Assembly: GCA_937944385.1 (NCBI GenBank)
Contig: CALDYQ010000034.1
Location: 1 to 35,080, forward strand
Direction: 5' to 3'
Source: an uncultured Burkholderiales bacterium
Lineage (GTDB): Bacteria > Pseudomonadota > Gammaproteobacteria > Burkholderiales > Casimicrobiaceae
Length of the DNA stretch: 35,080 nt
A model generated the notes under the pieces. The model was given only the letters and a program-made list of their open reading frames with translations, had not been told where the DNA came from and ran no database searches. Shown one piece after another: positions 14,777-24,999 of the stretch. The position numbers and the translations under genes are program-made. Position 1 is the first letter of the stretch; each line of letters opens with the position of its first letter.

Positions 14777-15061
14777 ATGAGCGCCTTCGTCATTGGACAC
14801 ATCCGCATCACCGACACCGCGGCGTGGGAGCGCTACCGAGCGCGCGTGGGTGACACGATCGAGCAGTGGGACGGCGAAATCGTTTTCCGCGGGCGGCGTG
14901 CGCTCGTCTTCGCGGGTGAACCGCCGGCGGATGAAGTCGTGGTCATCCGCTTCTCGTCCATCAGCGCGGCCAGGCGATGGCACGACTCGCCGGAGTATCA
15001 GTCGCTGGTCGCCCTCCGCGAGTCCGCCGCGCATGTCGATCTCATGCTCTACGAAGCATGA
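14777..15061 (+). CDS. DUF1330 family protein
   Basis: 94-residue protein with the small alpha/beta ferredoxin-like (dimeric barrel) DUF1330 domain: MSAFVIGHIRITDTAAWERYRARVGDTIEQWDGEIVFRGRRALVFAGEPPADEVVVIRFSS, then RRWHDSPEYQSLVALRESAAHVDLMLYE, which are family hallmarks (YVIGH-like start and a W..SPEYQ segment). Function is unknown; related folds include monooxygenases and stress proteins. The start at 14777 gives the typical family length of about 95. No Shine-Dalgarno is visible because the tandem CCTTTCGAG repeat occupies the position. An upstream GTG at 14726 would give a 111-residue form beginning with the repeat-encoded PFE units. Confidence 0.87.
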   Translation: MSAFVIGHIRITDTAAWERYRARVGDTIEQWDGEIVFRGRRALVFAGEPPADEVVVIRFSSISAARRWHDSPEYQSLVALRESAAHVDLMLYEA

Positions 15062-15096
15062 TTTCCGCCTGTCGCTCGAGCCTTCGCCAATCCGTC

Positions 15097-15102
15097 TACA
15101 TT
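15097..15102 (+). promoter_or_regulatory. Possible -10 box (TACATT) for the uncharacterised gene at 15154
   Basis: TACATT fits the TAnnnT pattern of other promoters here and lies 51 nt before the ATG, giving a leader of about 45 nt with a GGGAGG ribosome binding site. No clear -35 element. Confidence 0.35.
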
Positions 15103-15153
15103 CGGGTAGGCCTCGGCGCGAGCCGGTGGCCCCCGGACCAGGGAGGCTGAGAG

Positions 15154-15786
15154 ATGGGATGTTTCGTGCGCGGCGGCAGTGTGGGGCTCGTGCCCCCGGA
15201 ACTTGGCACACCGTCACGCTACCCATCGAGTGCATGGCGGCCGGGCGCGTTGTCGGAACTGCCGCAGATCGACGCGCCGCCGCTGGCGCTGCGACTCAAG
15301 GGTGATTTCACGCCGCTCCACTTCATCATCGACCTGAGCACGCCGATCCTCGAGCGAGCGATGGGTTTTCCCGTTGGTCGGCTGCGTTACGGCTACTCGA
15401 TCGTTGCCATGGCCGATGGCCAGAACCTCCGGCCAGGCGATATCGAGGTCGAGCTGCTCGAACGCAGTGCAGGCGTGGGCTTCGATGTCGACGCCGAGGC
15501 GCGATTGGTGCGGCTGGAGCATGGGCCGGCCGGTGGAGTGGAGCCCAGCGCCGGTGTGGGTGCAGGTCGGCAGGCGCTACCACGCGGTCGTGCCGCGATC
15601 GAGGCCATCGAGCGCAAGCTGATCGCTGCGCTGTTCAAGGAAGCGGGTAACGCACCGGCCATGGTGCTCGCGAATCCCCCGCCCGGGGCCAACCGGCACC
15701 GGGGCGAGTCGCGCGAGCGCTTCTCCGTGCCGCAGTACACCTTGCTTGCCGATCGGTACTTCGTCGTCGTGAAGACGATGTTCTGA
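15154..15786 (+). CDS. Hypothetical protein, family not recognised
   Basis: 210-residue protein that I do not recognise. It is supported as a real gene by a strong GGGAGG ribosome binding site (15141-15146) 7 nt before the ATG and a -10-like box further up. Visible features: no signal peptide or membrane segment; a central part with [74 protein letters not shown] that looks like alternating strands; a Gly/Ala-rich middle; a helix [17 protein letters not shown] (about 149-165); and a basic segment [13 protein letters not shown] before a C-terminal strand [12 protein letters not shown]. It lies between the DUF1330 gene and uvrA and has no obvious operon partner. No function is proposed. Confidence 0.72.
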   Translation: MGCFVRGGSVGLVPPELGTPSRYPSSAWRPGALSELPQIDAPPLALRLKGDFTPLHFIIDLSTPILERAMGFPVGRLRYGYSIVAMADGQNLRPGDIEVELLERSAGVGFDVDAEARLVRLEHGPAGGVEPSAGVGAGRQALPRGRAAIEAIERKLIAALFKEAGNAPAMVLANPPPGANRHRGESRERFSVPQYTLLADRYFVVVKTMF

Positions 15787-15891
15787 CCCCTGCCGGCTGG
15801 CTCCGGGCGGTTGCGCCGCGCGATAATGGCGGGTTGCCCGCGCTTTTCCCGTGCAGTCGCGCGGGCGGGCAGGCACCCGTGGCCCGGTTTG

Positions 15892-18729
15892 ATGAACAAG
15901 CACGCTGATCTGATCCGCATCCGCGGCGCGCGGACACACAACCTCAAGAACATCAGCCTCGACATTCCGAAGCGCGCGCTGGTCGTGGTCACTGGCCTGT
16001 CGGGCTCCGGGAAGAGCTCGCTCGCTTTCGACACGCTCTACGCCGAAGGGCAGCGACGCTATGTCGAATCACTCTCGGCCTACGCTCGGCAGTTCCTGCA
16101 GATGATGGACAAGCCGGAGGTCGATCTGATCGAGGGCCTCTCGCCGGCGATCGCCATCGAGCAGAAGGCGACCAGCCACAATCCGCGCTCGACCGTCGGC
16201 ACGGTGACCGAAACGCACGACTACCTCCGGCTGCTCTATGCGCGCGTGGGCGATCCGCATTGTCCAGATCATCCCGAGCAGAAGCTCGCGGCGCAGACGG
16301 TTTCGCAGATGGTGGACAGTGTGCTGGCCCTGCCGTCCGAGACGCGCATCACGCTGCTCGCGCCCGTGGTGAGCGCGAGGAAGGGTGAGCACACCGAGGT
16401 GTTGGCGGACCTGCGGGCCAAGGGTTTCACGCGGGCGCGCATCGACGGTGCGATCGTCGATCTCGATCCGCTGCCCGCGCTCGCAAAGAGCCACAAGCAC
16501 ACGATCGACGTGGTGGTTGATCGTCTGAAGGTCCGGCCGGATGCGAAGCAACGCCTCGCAGAGAGCTTCGAAACCGCCTGTCGATTGGGCCAGGGGCGTG
16601 CGCTCGTGTTCGACGCGGACAGCGGACGGGAGCAGCTCTTCTCGACCCGGTTTGCCTGTCCGATCTGCGATTACTCCCTGGCCGAACTCGAGCCGCGGCT
16701 CTTCTCCTTCAACTCACCGCTTGGCGCCTGCCCGACCTGCGATGGGCTGGGCGAGATCGACGAATTCGAACCCGCGCGCATCGTGGCGCATCCCGAGCTT
16801 TCGCTCGCCAGTGGCGCGATTCGTGGCTGGGACCGCCGGACGATCTTCTACTTCCAACTGCTCCAGGGGCTCGCGGCGCACTATGGCTTCGATATTGAAA
16901 CGCCGTGGCAAGAGCTCACCGACGAGGCCCGCAATGCCGTGCTCTACGGCAGCGGCGAGGAAGTGATCGAGTTCCCTTACGTGAGCGAGAAGGGCACGGT
17001 CACACTGCGCTCCCATCCATTCGAGGGCGTGATCCCGAACTTTCGGCGGCGCTGGCGCGAGACCGAGTCCTCCGCTGTACGCGAGGAGCTCGGCAAGTAC
17101 ATGAGTCGGCGCCCCTGTCCGAGTTGTCACGGCACGCGACTCCGGCGCGAGGCGCTCCATGTCAAGGTGGGCGGGGTTGGCATTTCCGAAGTGGAGCACT
17201 GGCCATTGTCCAGGGCGCTCGAGCACTTTACGGCGCTCCGCCTCGACGGGGCCAAGGCCCAGATTGCCGAGCGCGTGCTTTGGGAAATCGTCAACCGGCT
17301 TCGCTTTCTCGTCAACGTGGGGCTCGACTACCTGTCGCTCGATCGGCGCGCCGAGACCCTCTCCGGCGGCGAGGCGCAGCGCATCCGGCTCGCCTCCCAG
17401 ATCGGCTCGGGGCTCACGGGCGTGATGTATGTCCTCGACGAGCCCTCGATCGGCCTGCATCAGCGCGACAACGAGCGGTTACTCGCGACACTGCGGCAGC
17501 TCCGGGATCTGGGCAACACGGTGATCGTGGTCGAGCATGACGAGGATGCGATCAACGCGGCCGACCACGTGATCGATCTCGGTCCCGCCGCAGGCGTGAA
17601 TGGCGGCCGGATCGTCGCGCAGGGGACACCGGCCGAGATTCGTGACAGCGCCGACTCCCTCACCGGACTCTACCTCTCGGGGAAGAAACGGATCGAGGTG
17701 CCGAAGCGGCGGCAGAAGCCCTCGCCGGGCAAGGTCATCACGATCAAGGGGGCGCGCGGCAACAATCTCGCCCAAGTCGACGTGTCGATTCCCCTTGGCC
17801 TGTTTGTCTGTGTCACCGGTGTCTCGGGTTCGGGCAAGTCCACCCTGGTCAACGACACGCTCTACCGCGCCGCGGCCAAGGCGATCTACGGCAGTCATGA
17901 CGATCCGGCCCCGCACGCGGCCATCGAGGGGCTTGAACAGATCGACAAGGTGATCAACGTCGACCAAAGCCCGATCGGTCGCACGCCGCGGTCCAACCCC
18001 GCCACCTATACGGGGCTGTTCACGCCGATCCGCGAGCTGTTCGCTCAGACGGCCGCGGCGCGCGAACGTGGCTACGGCAGCGGGCGCTTTTCCTTCAACG
18101 TGAAGGGTGGGCGCTGCGAGGCCTGCGAGGGCGATGGCGTGCGCCGGGTCGAAATGCACTTCCTGCCCGATGTCTACGTGCCCTGCGACGTCTGTCAGGG
18201 CAAGCGCTACAACCGGGAGACGCTCGACATCCACTACCGCGGCCGCTCGATCGCGGACGTGCTCGCGATGACCGTGGCCGAGGCACGCGCGTTCTTCTCG
18301 CCGGTGCCCGCGATCGCCAGCAAGCTCGCGCTCCTGGACGAAGTCGGCCTGGGCTACATCCAGCTCGGGCAATCGGCCACCACGCTCTCCGGCGGCGAGG
18401 CGCAGCGCGTGAAACTCGCGCTCGAACTGTCCAAACGCGATACCGGCAAGACGCTCTACATCCTCGATGAACCGACCACGGGGCTTCACTTCGCGGATAT
18501 CGAATTGCTCCTGCGCGTGCTCTTCCGGCTGCGCGATCATGGCAACACGGTGGTGGTGATCGAGCACAACCTCGACGTCATCAAGACGGCGGACTGGCTG
18601 ATCGACATGGGGCCCGAGGGCGGGGCGGGCGGCGGCCGGGTTGTCGCCGTCGGCACACCCGAGCAGGTCGCCGCGTGCCGAGACTCGCATACCGGACGGT
18701 TCCTCGCGCCGCTGCTCGGACGGCGCTGA
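15892..18729 (+). CDS. uvrA: Excinuclease ABC subunit A (UvrA)
   Basis: 945-residue damage-recognition ATPase of nucleotide excision repair. It has two ABC ATPase modules: the first with Walker A GLSGSGKS (35-42), signature [18 protein letters not shown] and Walker [16 protein letters not shown]; the second with Walker [10 protein letters not shown], signature [18 protein letters not shown] and [13 protein letters not shown]. Zinc modules are visible as CPICDY...CPTC and [27 protein letters not shown]. It aligns end-to-end with E. coli UvrA (940). The ATG at 15892 gives the standard [21 protein letters not shown] start; an in-frame extension upstream has no homology. No LexA-type CTGT-N8-ACAG box is seen in the gap, so SOS control here is doubtful. 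It is convergent with the sulP locus. Confidence 0.98.
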   Translation: MNKHADLIRIRGARTHNLKNISLDIPKRALVVVTGLSGSGKSSLAFDTLYAEGQRRYVESLSAYARQFLQMMDKPEVDLIEGLSPAIAIEQKATSHNPRSTVGTVTETHDYLRLLYARVGDPHCPDHPEQKLAAQTVSQMVDSVLALPSETRITLLAPVVSARKGEHTEVLADLRAKGFTRARIDGAIVDLDPLPALAKSHKHTIDVVVDRLKVRPDAKQRLAESFETACRLGQGRALVFDADSGREQLFSTRFACPICDYSLAELEPRLFSFNSPLGACPTCDGLGEIDEFEPARIVAHPELSLASGAIRGWDRRTIFYFQLLQGLAAHYGFDIETPWQELTDEARNAVLYGSGEEVIEFPYVSEKGTVTLRSHPFEGVIPNFRRRWRETESSAVREELGKYMSRRPCPSCHGTRLRREALHVKVGGVGISEVEHWPLSRALEHFTALRLDGAKAQIAERVLWEIVNRLRFLVNVGLDYLSLDRRAETLSGGEAQRIRLASQIGSGLTGVMYVLDEPSIGLHQRDNERLLATLRQLRDLGNTVIVVEHDEDAINAADHVIDLGPAAGVNGGRIVAQGTPAEIRDSADSLTGLYLSGKKRIEVPKRRQKPSPGKVITIKGARGNNLAQVDVSIPLGLFVCVTGVSGSGKSTLVNDTLYRAAAKAIYGSHDDPAPHAAIEGLEQIDKVINVDQSPIGRTPRSNPATYTGLFTPIRELFAQTAAARERGYGSGRFSFNVKGGRCEACEGDGVRRVEMHFLPDVYVPCDVCQGKRYNRETLDIHYRGRSIADVLAMTVAEARAFFSPVPAIASKLALLDEVGLGYIQLGQSATTLSGGEAQRVKLALELSKRDTGKTLYILDEPTTGLHFADIELLLRVLFRLRDHGNTVVVIEHNLDVIKTADWLIDMGPEGGAGGGRVVAVGTPEQVAACRDSHTGRFLAPLLGRR

Positions 18730-18757
18730 AGGCGTGTTTCTGAAACGGCGCGCGACC

Positions 18758-20415
18758 TCAGGCGTGGCCGTCGGCAGCGCTTTGCGCGAGGATTGCCTGC
18801 GCCCGTTCTACAGCGAGGCGCTTCGTGGCCACGAGATTGGCTTGGCCGATCTGTTCGGTCAGGCCGCTGCGATCGAAGAGTGACCTCCCCTGAGCCCCCA
18901 GGCCGTAGACGATCACCGCGCAGCCTGCCCGCTCTAGATCGGCGCACGCCTCGGTCAGTGTCTCGAGCGCGGTGGAGTCGATGTAGATGACCTCCAGCAT
19001 GTCGAGCACGATTGCACGCGTCTCGGACACGGGACGGCGAGCGCCTCGCGGATGCGATCGGCGACCCCAAAGAACAGCGCCCCTCTCAGGCGCACGCCAA
19101 GGCTGCCCGCCGGCAGCGCGAGCGAGGGCGCGTCGGGCTCGCGCGCGAGGTCCTGCACGAATTCGAAGCGCGCAGCCTCGGTGAGCCGCTTGATCAAAAG
19201 GACCGTAGCCAGTAGCAGTCCCACTTCTACGGCCACGGTGAGGTCGAACAAGACCGTGAGCGCAAAGGTCGCAAGCAGGATGAGGTTACGCATCGGCTTG
19301 TAGCGCCCCATCGTCTGAAACGCATGCCATTCACCCATGTTGAAGGCGACCCAGAGCAGGATCGCTGCGAGCGCCGGCAGGGGCACGTGCCGTGCGAGGG
19401 GAGCGGCGATCAGAAGCACGGCGAGGATCGTCAGCGCGTGGACGATACTCGCCACCGGCGTCCTGGCGCCGTTTCGGATGTTCGCACTCGTTCGCGCGAT
19501 GGCGCTCGTGATGGCGAGGCCGCCGAAGAGCGGCGAGACGATGTTGGCGGCGCCTTGGGCCATCAGCTCGGTGTTCGGGTCGTGCCGATCGCGAGTCTGC
19601 TTGTCGGCGACCACTGCACAGAGCAGCGATTCGATGGCCGCGAGCAGCGCGATGGTCATCGCCGGCGCGATCAGCGAGCCGAGTTGCTCCAATGTCACCT
19701 TGGGAATCATCGGTGTCGGCCAGCCTGCATGGATTTCGCCGAAGCGGCTGCCAATCGTGGCGATACCGGTGTCGAAAGATGCGACCGGCAACGTTGCGAG
19801 TACGAGGACCAGGAAGGGGCTGGGAACCCGTTCGCTCCATCGGGGCGGCCACAGCTTGAGGAAGACGAAGCACGCTGCAGTGAGCGCTAGCGAGGACCAG
19901 TGGGTCTGAGGTAGGTTAGCCCACAGGGTCTTTACGATGCCGAAAAACTCGCCGGGCATGCGCTCGATGGGTAACCCGAGTAGGTCTTCGACTTGCGAAA
20001 GCGCGATCAGCACGGCGATGCCGTTGGTAAAGCCCACGATCACCGAATTCGGCACGAACTTGATGAGTCCGCCGAGCCTCAGCGCACCCATCGCGATCAG
20101 AATCGCGCCGGCCATGATGGTGCAGATGACGAGATTGGCCCAGCCAAACTTTGCCAGGATGCCGTAGAGCACGACGATGAAGGCGCCGGTGGGTCCGGCT
20201 ACGCACAGTCGCGTACCGCCGAGCACACCGATCACGACGCCCGCGATCACGCCAGTGACGAGCCCCTGCTCGGGTGAGACGCCGCTCCCGATCGCGAAGG
20301 CCATGGCCAACGGAACCGCGATGATGCCGACCGTCACCCCCGCGAGGACGTCGGCACGAAACTTTTCCAGACTGTAAGTTCGAAGCTCGACGAGCAGGCG
20401 CGGAGAAAACATCAT
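18758..20415 (-). pseudogene. SulP-family anion transporter, interrupted by a frameshift before the STAS domain
   Basis: A SulP/SLC26-type secondary transporter of sulfate, bicarbonate or another anion. The first frame encodes the complete membrane part (about residues 1-440, roughly 10-14 helices) including VTVGIIAVPLAMAFAIGSGVSPEQGL and the ITSAIARTSANIRNGARTPVASIVHA signature, then enters the STAS domain (GVRLRGALFFGVADRIREAL). Near 19028-19036 the homology moves to another frame: 19030-18758 encodes ETRAIVLDMLEVIYIDSTALETLTEACADLERAGC, the rest of STAS. One extra base would restore a 552-residue protein. There is no classical slippery heptamer, so a sequencing error or genuine loss of function is likelier than programmed shifting. 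Two tandem ATGs (20415, 20412) exist; the second is better spaced from AGGG. Convergent with uvrA. Confidence 0.85.
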
Positions 20416-20436
20416 TTACCCTGTTTATAGGGTAAA
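20415..20436 (-). repeat. Inverted repeat spanning the sulP ribosome binding site
   Basis: TTTACCCT, six bases (ATAAAC on the minus strand), AGGGTAAA: perfect 8-bp arms. The right arm contains the AGGG ribosome binding site and ends on the first A of the start codon. It could act as a DNA operator overlapping a TATAAA sequence, or as an RNA hairpin that hides the ribosome binding site. Confidence 0.85.
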
Positions 20437-20507
20437 CCCGGGTCCGTTCGGGGGTCTGTTCCGATTTTCGATGGAGGTGATTGAGGCGGCGGCTGCGTCG
20501 AGCCGCG

Positions 20508-21008
20508 TCAAACGATCAACTTTCGCATGCGAATCGGCTGCACGGCACCCGAGAAGATGGTGCTGAAGGTCCGCTCCGAGTCGATGGAGTAGCCGAGCCG
20601 TTCGAAATAGGCCTTGTGCTGCGGCGAATAGCTGTCGACCGGGATCCGGATCGACTTTACGTTTGCCCGGCGGGCGAGATCCTCGAGCGTGGTGAGCAAA
20701 AGCGTGGTGAAACCGCGACCCGAGAAGCTGCGTGTCACGCCGAGCCGCCGGAGTTCCCAACTGCCGTCGCGTGCCGGCACGTAGGAAAGCGCTGCGACCG
20801 CGACGTTGTGGCGCATCAGCACGAGCCCCCCGCCGCGGCGGAGATCGTCTGCGATCTGGTTGGGGTTGTCATTGACGCGACGTGCCGACACGGCGACACG
20901 CTCCGACCAGTCGCCCTTGGTGAGCGCGGACAGGATCGGCGCATCGTGCGAACGCGCCTTGAGGATCTTGTACTTGTCCTGTTCAAAGACGGTGCGGGTG
21001 CGGAACAT
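20508..21008 (-). CDS. GNAT family N-acetyltransferase
   Basis: 166-residue acetyl-CoA-dependent acyltransferase. The acetyl-CoA pyrophosphate-binding loop is in WELRRLGVTRSFSGRGFTTLLLTTLEDLARR (motif A, with the SGRGF turn), followed by motif B PVDSYSPQHKAYFERLGYS. The acceptor is unknown. The ATG at 21008 overlaps the stop codon of metG (TGATG), so it is translationally coupled to methionyl-tRNA synthetase. An alternative TTG three bases upstream is possible but less likely. The N-terminal 45 residues ([31 protein letters not shown]) are not diagnostic. Confidence 0.88.
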   Translation of the reverse strand: MFRTRTVFEQDKYKILKARSHDAPILSALTKGDWSERVAVSARRVNDNPNQIADDLRRGGGLVLMRHNVAVAALSYVPARDGSWELRRLGVTRSFSGRGFTTLLLTTLEDLARRANVKSIRIPVDSYSPQHKAYFERLGYSIDSERTFSTIFSGAVQPIRMRKLIV

Positions 21009-23125
21009 CAACTGATCTTCATGCCGGGCAAGGCGCCCTCATCCGGGCTGAGTAGGTAGATCCGATTGTCTTCGGATGTTTCGGATGCAGCAAGTACCAT
21101 GCCTTCGGACACGCCGAATTTCATTTTGCGCGGGGCGAGATTGGCCACGACGACGGTGAGTTGGCCCACGAGCGCTTCGGGTGCGTAGGCGGACTGAATC
21201 CCCGAGAAAACCGTTCGAAGACGAGGTTTCCCCTCGTCATTGGTTTCGGCGAGGTCGAGCGTCAGCTTCAGAAGCTTGGTCGAGCCCTCGACCCGTTCGG
21301 CGGCGACGATCCGCGCGATGCGAAGATCGACTTTGGCGAAATCGTCGATCGTGATCGTGCCGGGTGAGCGGTCGTCGGACATTGCCTTTGCGGGCGCGGT
21401 CGTCTTGGGTGCCGACTGGGCCGTGGGCGGAGCCGCCGGAGCGGCGGCGATGCCGAAGAGTGCGTCGATCTGCCGCTCTTCGACCCGGGAGAGCAGATGG
21501 CTGTAGGGCGCGATCGCGTGCCCGGGAGGCAAGGCATCGGTAAGACGCGACCAGGCATCCATTTGCGCGTCGAGCAGGCGGCCTGCCTCCCGCGTGACGG
21601 TCGGCATGACCGGCGCAAGCAGGAGCGCGAGGCGGCGAAACGCCTCGAGCGAGGTGGTGACCACCTCGTGCAGTTCCCGGGCGCGTGCGGGATCTTTCGC
21701 GAGCACCCATGGCGCGCGCTGATCGACGTATTGATTTGCGGCGTCGGCGAGTTCCATGATGCGCCTGACAGCCTTGCCGAATTCGCGCGCCTCGTAGAGC
21801 GCTGCGATCTCGTCAGCCGCTGCCGCGATCTGCCCGAGCATCGCCTCTCCTGCCAGGTCGAAGCGTTCGGCCAGGCGGCCTTCGAAGCGCTTGGCGACGA
21901 AGCCGGCCGCGCGGCTGGCGAGATTGACGAACTTGCCGACCAGGTCTGCGTTCACGCGTGCGATGAAGTCCTCGGGGATGAAGTCGAAGTCCTCGACGTT
22001 GGCATTCAGTTTGGCCGCGATGTAGTAGCGGAGCCAGTCGGGGTGCATCCCGAGTTCGAGGTAGCGCAGCGGATCGAGCCCGGTCCCGCGGCTCTTGCTC
22101 ATCTTCTCGCCGCGCAGCTGGATGAAGCCGTGCACATTCACGCGGTTGGGCACCTTGTAGCCCGAAAAGCGCAGCATCGCCGGCCAGAACAGCACGTGGA
22201 AGTAGACGATGTCCTTGCCGATGAAATGGATCTGCTCGGTGTCGGGTGCGGCGAGGAAGGCTTCGAACGAGCGATCCTCGCCGTTCGCGCGCGCCTTTCC
22301 GCCGTCGAAATAGGCTTTCAGTGAGGCGAGATAGCCGATCGGCGCATCGAGCCAGACGTAGAAGAACTTGCCTGGCGCATCCGGGATCGGGATGCCGAAG
22401 TACGGTGCATCGCGCGAGATGTCCCAATCGGCGAGTCGGTCCGACTCGCCCTCCTTGCCGAGCCATTCCTGCGCTTTGGCGAGCACTTCGGGTTGCAGCG
22501 CGCCGCTCGCCGTCCACTCGCGCAGGAAGGCCACGCACTGCGGATCGGAAAGTCGAAAGAAGAAATGCTCCGATTGCCGAAGCTCGGGCGCGGCACCCGA
22601 GAGCGTCGAGCGCGGCCGGACCAGTTCGGTCGGTGCGTAGACCGCACCGCAGGCCTCGCAGCTGTCGCCGTACTGATCCTCCGCGCCGCACTTCGGGCAG
22701 GTGCCCTTGATGTAGCGATCGGGCAGGAACATGCCCTTGACCGGGTCATAGAACTGCTCGATCGTGCGGGCGGCGATGAAACCGGCGGCCTTGAGCTTCC
22801 GGTAGATATCCTGCGCGAGTGCGGTGTTCTCGGGCGAGTCGGTCGAGTGCCAATGGTCGATCGAGATGGAGAAGCCTTGGAGATAGCGTGAGCGGGTCGC
22901 AGCGACCGCGCGGACGAAAGCCTCCGGTGTCTGCCCCGCTTTTTCGGCGGCGATCATGATCGGCGCGCCGTGCGCATCGTCGGCGCCCATCCAGTGCACC
23001 CGATGGCCCTGCATGCGCATGAAGCGCACCCAGATGTCGGCCTGGATGTACTCCATCATGTGGCCGATGTGGAGCGGGCCGTTGGCGTAGGGCAGGGCAG
23101 TGGTGACGAAGAGGTGGCGCGACAT
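21008..23125 (-). CDS. metG: Methionine-tRNA ligase
   Basis: 705-residue class I aminoacyl-tRNA synthetase that charges tRNA-Met. Signature motifs: HIGHMMEY (the HIGH motif, near residue 20) and GEKMSKSRG (KMSKS). A zinc knuckle is formed by [18 protein letters not shown]. After the anticodon-binding helical domain comes an Ala/Pro-rich linker and a C-terminal EMAPII-like tRNA-binding/dimerisation domain ([33 protein letters not shown] to the end), as in E. coli MetG (677). The ATG at 23125 gives [23 protein letters not shown]; the longer in-frame extension lacks homology. No clear ribosome binding site is present. It is divergent from apbC, sharing a palindromic -10 element, and coupled downstream to a GNAT acetyltransferase. 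Confidence 0.98.
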   Translation of the reverse strand: MSRHLFVTTALPYANGPLHIGHMMEYIQADIWVRFMRMQGHRVHWMGADDAHGAPIMIAAEKAGQTPEAFVRAVAATRSRYLQGFSISIDHWHSTDSPENTALAQDIYRKLKAAGFIAARTIEQFYDPVKGMFLPDRYIKGTCPKCGAEDQYGDSCEACGAVYAPTELVRPRSTLSGAAPELRQSEHFFFRLSDPQCVAFLREWTASGALQPEVLAKAQEWLGKEGESDRLADWDISRDAPYFGIPIPDAPGKFFYVWLDAPIGYLASLKAYFDGGKARANGEDRSFEAFLAAPDTEQIHFIGKDIVYFHVLFWPAMLRFSGYKVPNRVNVHGFIQLRGEKMSKSRGTGLDPLRYLELGMHPDWLRYYIAAKLNANVEDFDFIPEDFIARVNADLVGKFVNLASRAAGFVAKRFEGRLAERFDLAGEAMLGQIAAAADEIAALYEAREFGKAVRRIMELADAANQYVDQRAPWVLAKDPARARELHEVVTTSLEAFRRLALLLAPVMPTVTREAGRLLDAQMDAWSRLTDALPPGHAIAPYSHLLSRVEERQIDALFGIAAAPAAPPTAQSAPKTTAPAKAMSDDRSPGTITIDDFAKVDLRIARIVAAERVEGSTKLLKLTLDLAETNDEGKPRLRTVFSGIQSAYAPEALVGQLTVVVANLAPRKMKFGVSEGMVLAASETSEDNRIYLLSPDEGALPGMKIS

Positions 23126-23186
23126 GAGCAGGGTGCGGAAGTCGCTCGAGATGAACGACACCCTCGGCCGGGACAGGGTCTTCTTT

Positions 23187-23198
23187 GATTCTAGAATC
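23187..23198. promoter_or_regulatory. Palindromic bidirectional -10 element between metG and apbC
   Basis: GATTCTAGAATC is a perfect 12-bp palindrome, so TAGAAT is present on both strands. On the plus strand it ends 7 nt before the apbC ATG, with a GGGACA -35-like hexamer 16 bp upstream. On the minus strand it would start the metG transcript near 23181, with a leader of about 56 nt. Confidence 0.6.
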
Positions 23199-23204
23199 CG
23201 CTGC

Positions 23205-24293
23205 ATGGACAAGACGCTCGAAGCCCAAGTCAAGGCCGCACTCGCCGAGTGCATCGATCCGAACACCGGCCGGGACCTCGTGCGTGACCGCGCGGTCAAG
23301 CGCATCGCGGTCGAAGCCGACGAGGTCGCGGTCGATATCGTGCTCGGCTACCCCGCCCGCAGTCGGTACGACGTGATTCGGCGGCTCGTGAGCGAGCGGC
23401 TGCGCGCACTCCCAGGTGTGGGGCGCGTGAACGTGAGCGTGAGCCACAAGATCATCTCGCACGCCGTACAGCGGGGGGTGAAACTCAAGCCTGGCATCCG
23501 CAACATCATCGCGGTGGCCTCCGGCAAAGGCGGTGTGGGCAAGAGCACGACGGCAGTCAACCTCGCGCTTGCGCTTGCGGCCGAGGGGGCGACGGTCGGT
23601 ATCCTCGACGCCGACATCTACGGTCCCTCACTGCCCACGATGCTCGGCATCGTCGGACGCCCCGAGTCCCTCGACGGCAAGACGCTCGAACCGATGGAGG
23701 CGCACGGGTTGCAGGCGATGTCGATCGGTTTTCTGGTCGATCAGGACACGCCGATGGTCTGGCGCGGGCCGATGGTCACTCAGGCGCTCGAGCAGCTGCT
23801 CTCCGATACCAACTGGCGCGATCTCGACTACCTCGTGGTGGACATGCCGCCGGGCACGGGCGACATTCAGCTCACGCTGTCGCAGAAGGTGCCGGTCACC
23901 GGTGCGGTCATCGTGACCACGCCGCAGGAGATCGCGGTCGTCGATGCCCGCAAGGGCCTCAAGATGTTCGAGAAGGTCGGCATCCCGATCGTGGGTATCG
24001 TCGAGAACATGAGCATGCATCGCTGCAGCCAGTGCGGGCACATGGAGCCGATCTTTGGCGAAGGTGGTGCGCAGGCAATGTGCCGTGACTACCAGGTGCC
24101 TTTTCTCGGTGCGTTGCCGCTCGAGCGGATGATCCGCGAGCAGGCCGACGGCGGTCGCCCCACGGTCGTGGCCGATCCGGAGGGGCCGGTCGCCGCGATC
24201 TATCGAGACATCGCGCGCAAGTGCGCAGTGTTCATTGCCCAGCGCTCCGAGGATCACTCGGCCAAGTTCCCCACCATCAAGGTGGTGAACTGA
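23205..24293 (+). CDS. apbC: Iron-sulfur cluster carrier protein ApbC (Mrp/NBP35 family)
   Basis: 362-residue P-loop ATPase that carries Fe-S clusters to apoproteins. An N-terminal MIP18/DUF59 domain (about 1-90: [24 protein letters not shown]) is followed by the deviant Walker [12 protein letters not shown] (106-116), [14 protein letters not shown] and [15 protein letters not shown]. The CxxC motif that binds the bridging cluster is in [15 protein letters not shown]. The ATG at 23205 gives the normal length; it lies just 7 nt after a TAGAAT box with no Shine-Dalgarno, so the transcript may be leaderless. It is divergent from metG, an arrangement also found in E. coli, and lies directly before ispD, whose start is 1 bp after its stop. 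Confidence 0.97.
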   Translation: MDKTLEAQVKAALAECIDPNTGRDLVRDRAVKRIAVEADEVAVDIVLGYPARSRYDVIRRLVSERLRALPGVGRVNVSVSHKIISHAVQRGVKLKPGIRNIIAVASGKGGVGKSTTAVNLALALAAEGATVGILDADIYGPSLPTMLGIVGRPESLDGKTLEPMEAHGLQAMSIGFLVDQDTPMVWRGPMVTQALEQLLSDTNWRDLDYLVVDMPPGTGDIQLTLSQKVPVTGAVIVTTPQEIAVVDARKGLKMFEKVGIPIVGIVENMSMHRCSQCGHMEPIFGEGGAQAMCRDYQVPFLGALPLERMIREQADGGRPTVVADPEGPVAAIYRDIARKCAVFIAQRSEDHSAKFPTIKVVN

Positions 24294-24294
24294 C

Positions 24295-24999
24295 TTGCCC
24301 GGCGCCCGTTACGGTTGTGTGGCCATCGTGCCGGCGGGGGGCGCCGGCAGCCGCTTTGGCGCCGACAGGCCGAAGCAGTATCTGCCGCTCGGCCGAGACA
24401 CCGTCATGGGCTCGGCCCTGCGGGCGCTGCTCGTCACCCGTGAGATCGAGCATGTTTATGTGAACGTGCAGGCGGGCGATCTCCATGCGCAGGCCGTGAT
24501 CGATGCGCTTGCGCCGGAGGAGAGGGCGCGCGTGAGCCTGCTGCATGTGGCAGGGTCCACTCGGAGCGCAACGGTGCTTGCCGCCCTCGAAGCCGTCCGG
24601 CGCGACGTGCAGACGAACGCCTGGGTGCTCGTGCACGACGCAGCACGTCCGTGTCTGAGCAGGACGGCGCTCGCGCGGTTGCTTGCGGCGCGGTCGGAGG
24701 CCGCGGCCGGCGCGCTTCTCGCGCTGCCGATGGCCGACACGGTCAAGCGGGCGGACGAACGTGGCCACGTCGCCGAGACCGTTCCGCGCGACGCGCTCTG
24801 GCGTGCGCAGACGCCGCAGATGTTCCGCTACGGCGTGTTGCGCGACGCGCTTGGTGCTTGCCCGGATGCCACCGACGAGGCGCAGGCGGTGGAAGCGCTC
24901 GGGCTCGCGCCGCGTCTGGTGCTCGGAGAGGCGCGCAATCTCAAGATCACCCATCCTGAAGACCTCGCGCTCGCCCGCTTTTTCATGGAGAACGCATGA
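24295..24999 (+). CDS. ispD: 2-C-methyl-D-erythritol 4-phosphate cytidylyltransferase
   Basis: 234-residue enzyme of the MEP isoprenoid pathway, transferring CMP from CTP to methylerythritol phosphate. The CTP-binding loop [10 protein letters not shown] (13-22), RPKQYLPL (25-32), HDAARP (114-119) and [11 protein letters not shown] are all present. The G.TR.ATV segment is slightly divergent (usually GG..R..SV). The start is a TTG at 24295, with GGTGG upstream in the end of apbC; a GTG at 24316 is a second candidate and would leave only two residues before the AIVPAGG strand. The stop overlaps the ispF start (ATGA), so the two consecutive-pathway enzymes are coupled. Confidence 0.95.
   Translation: MPGARYGCVAIVPAGGAGSRFGADRPKQYLPLGRDTVMGSALRALLVTREIEHVYVNVQAGDLHAQAVIDALAPEERARVSLLHVAGSTRSATVLAALEAVRRDVQTNAWVLVHDAARPCLSRTALARLLAARSEAAAGALLALPMADTVKRADERGHVAETVPRDALWRAQTPQMFRYGVLRDALGACPDATDEAQAVEALGLAPRLVLGEARNLKITHPEDLALARFFMENA

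Noticed and set aside
15787-15891. SOS (LexA) box upstream of uvrA
   Set aside because: No CTGT-N8-ACAG-type sequence is visible in the gap; a divergent LexA site cannot be excluded by eye.
17479-18690. 403-codon minus-strand open frame
   Set aside because: Antisense to the conserved C-terminal half of uvrA; biased, low-complexity translation with no homology.
19020-19040. Programmed -1 ribosomal frameshift in sulP
   Set aside because: The junction lacks an X-XXY-YYZ slippery heptamer and an obvious downstream stimulatory structure; an error or mutation is simpler.
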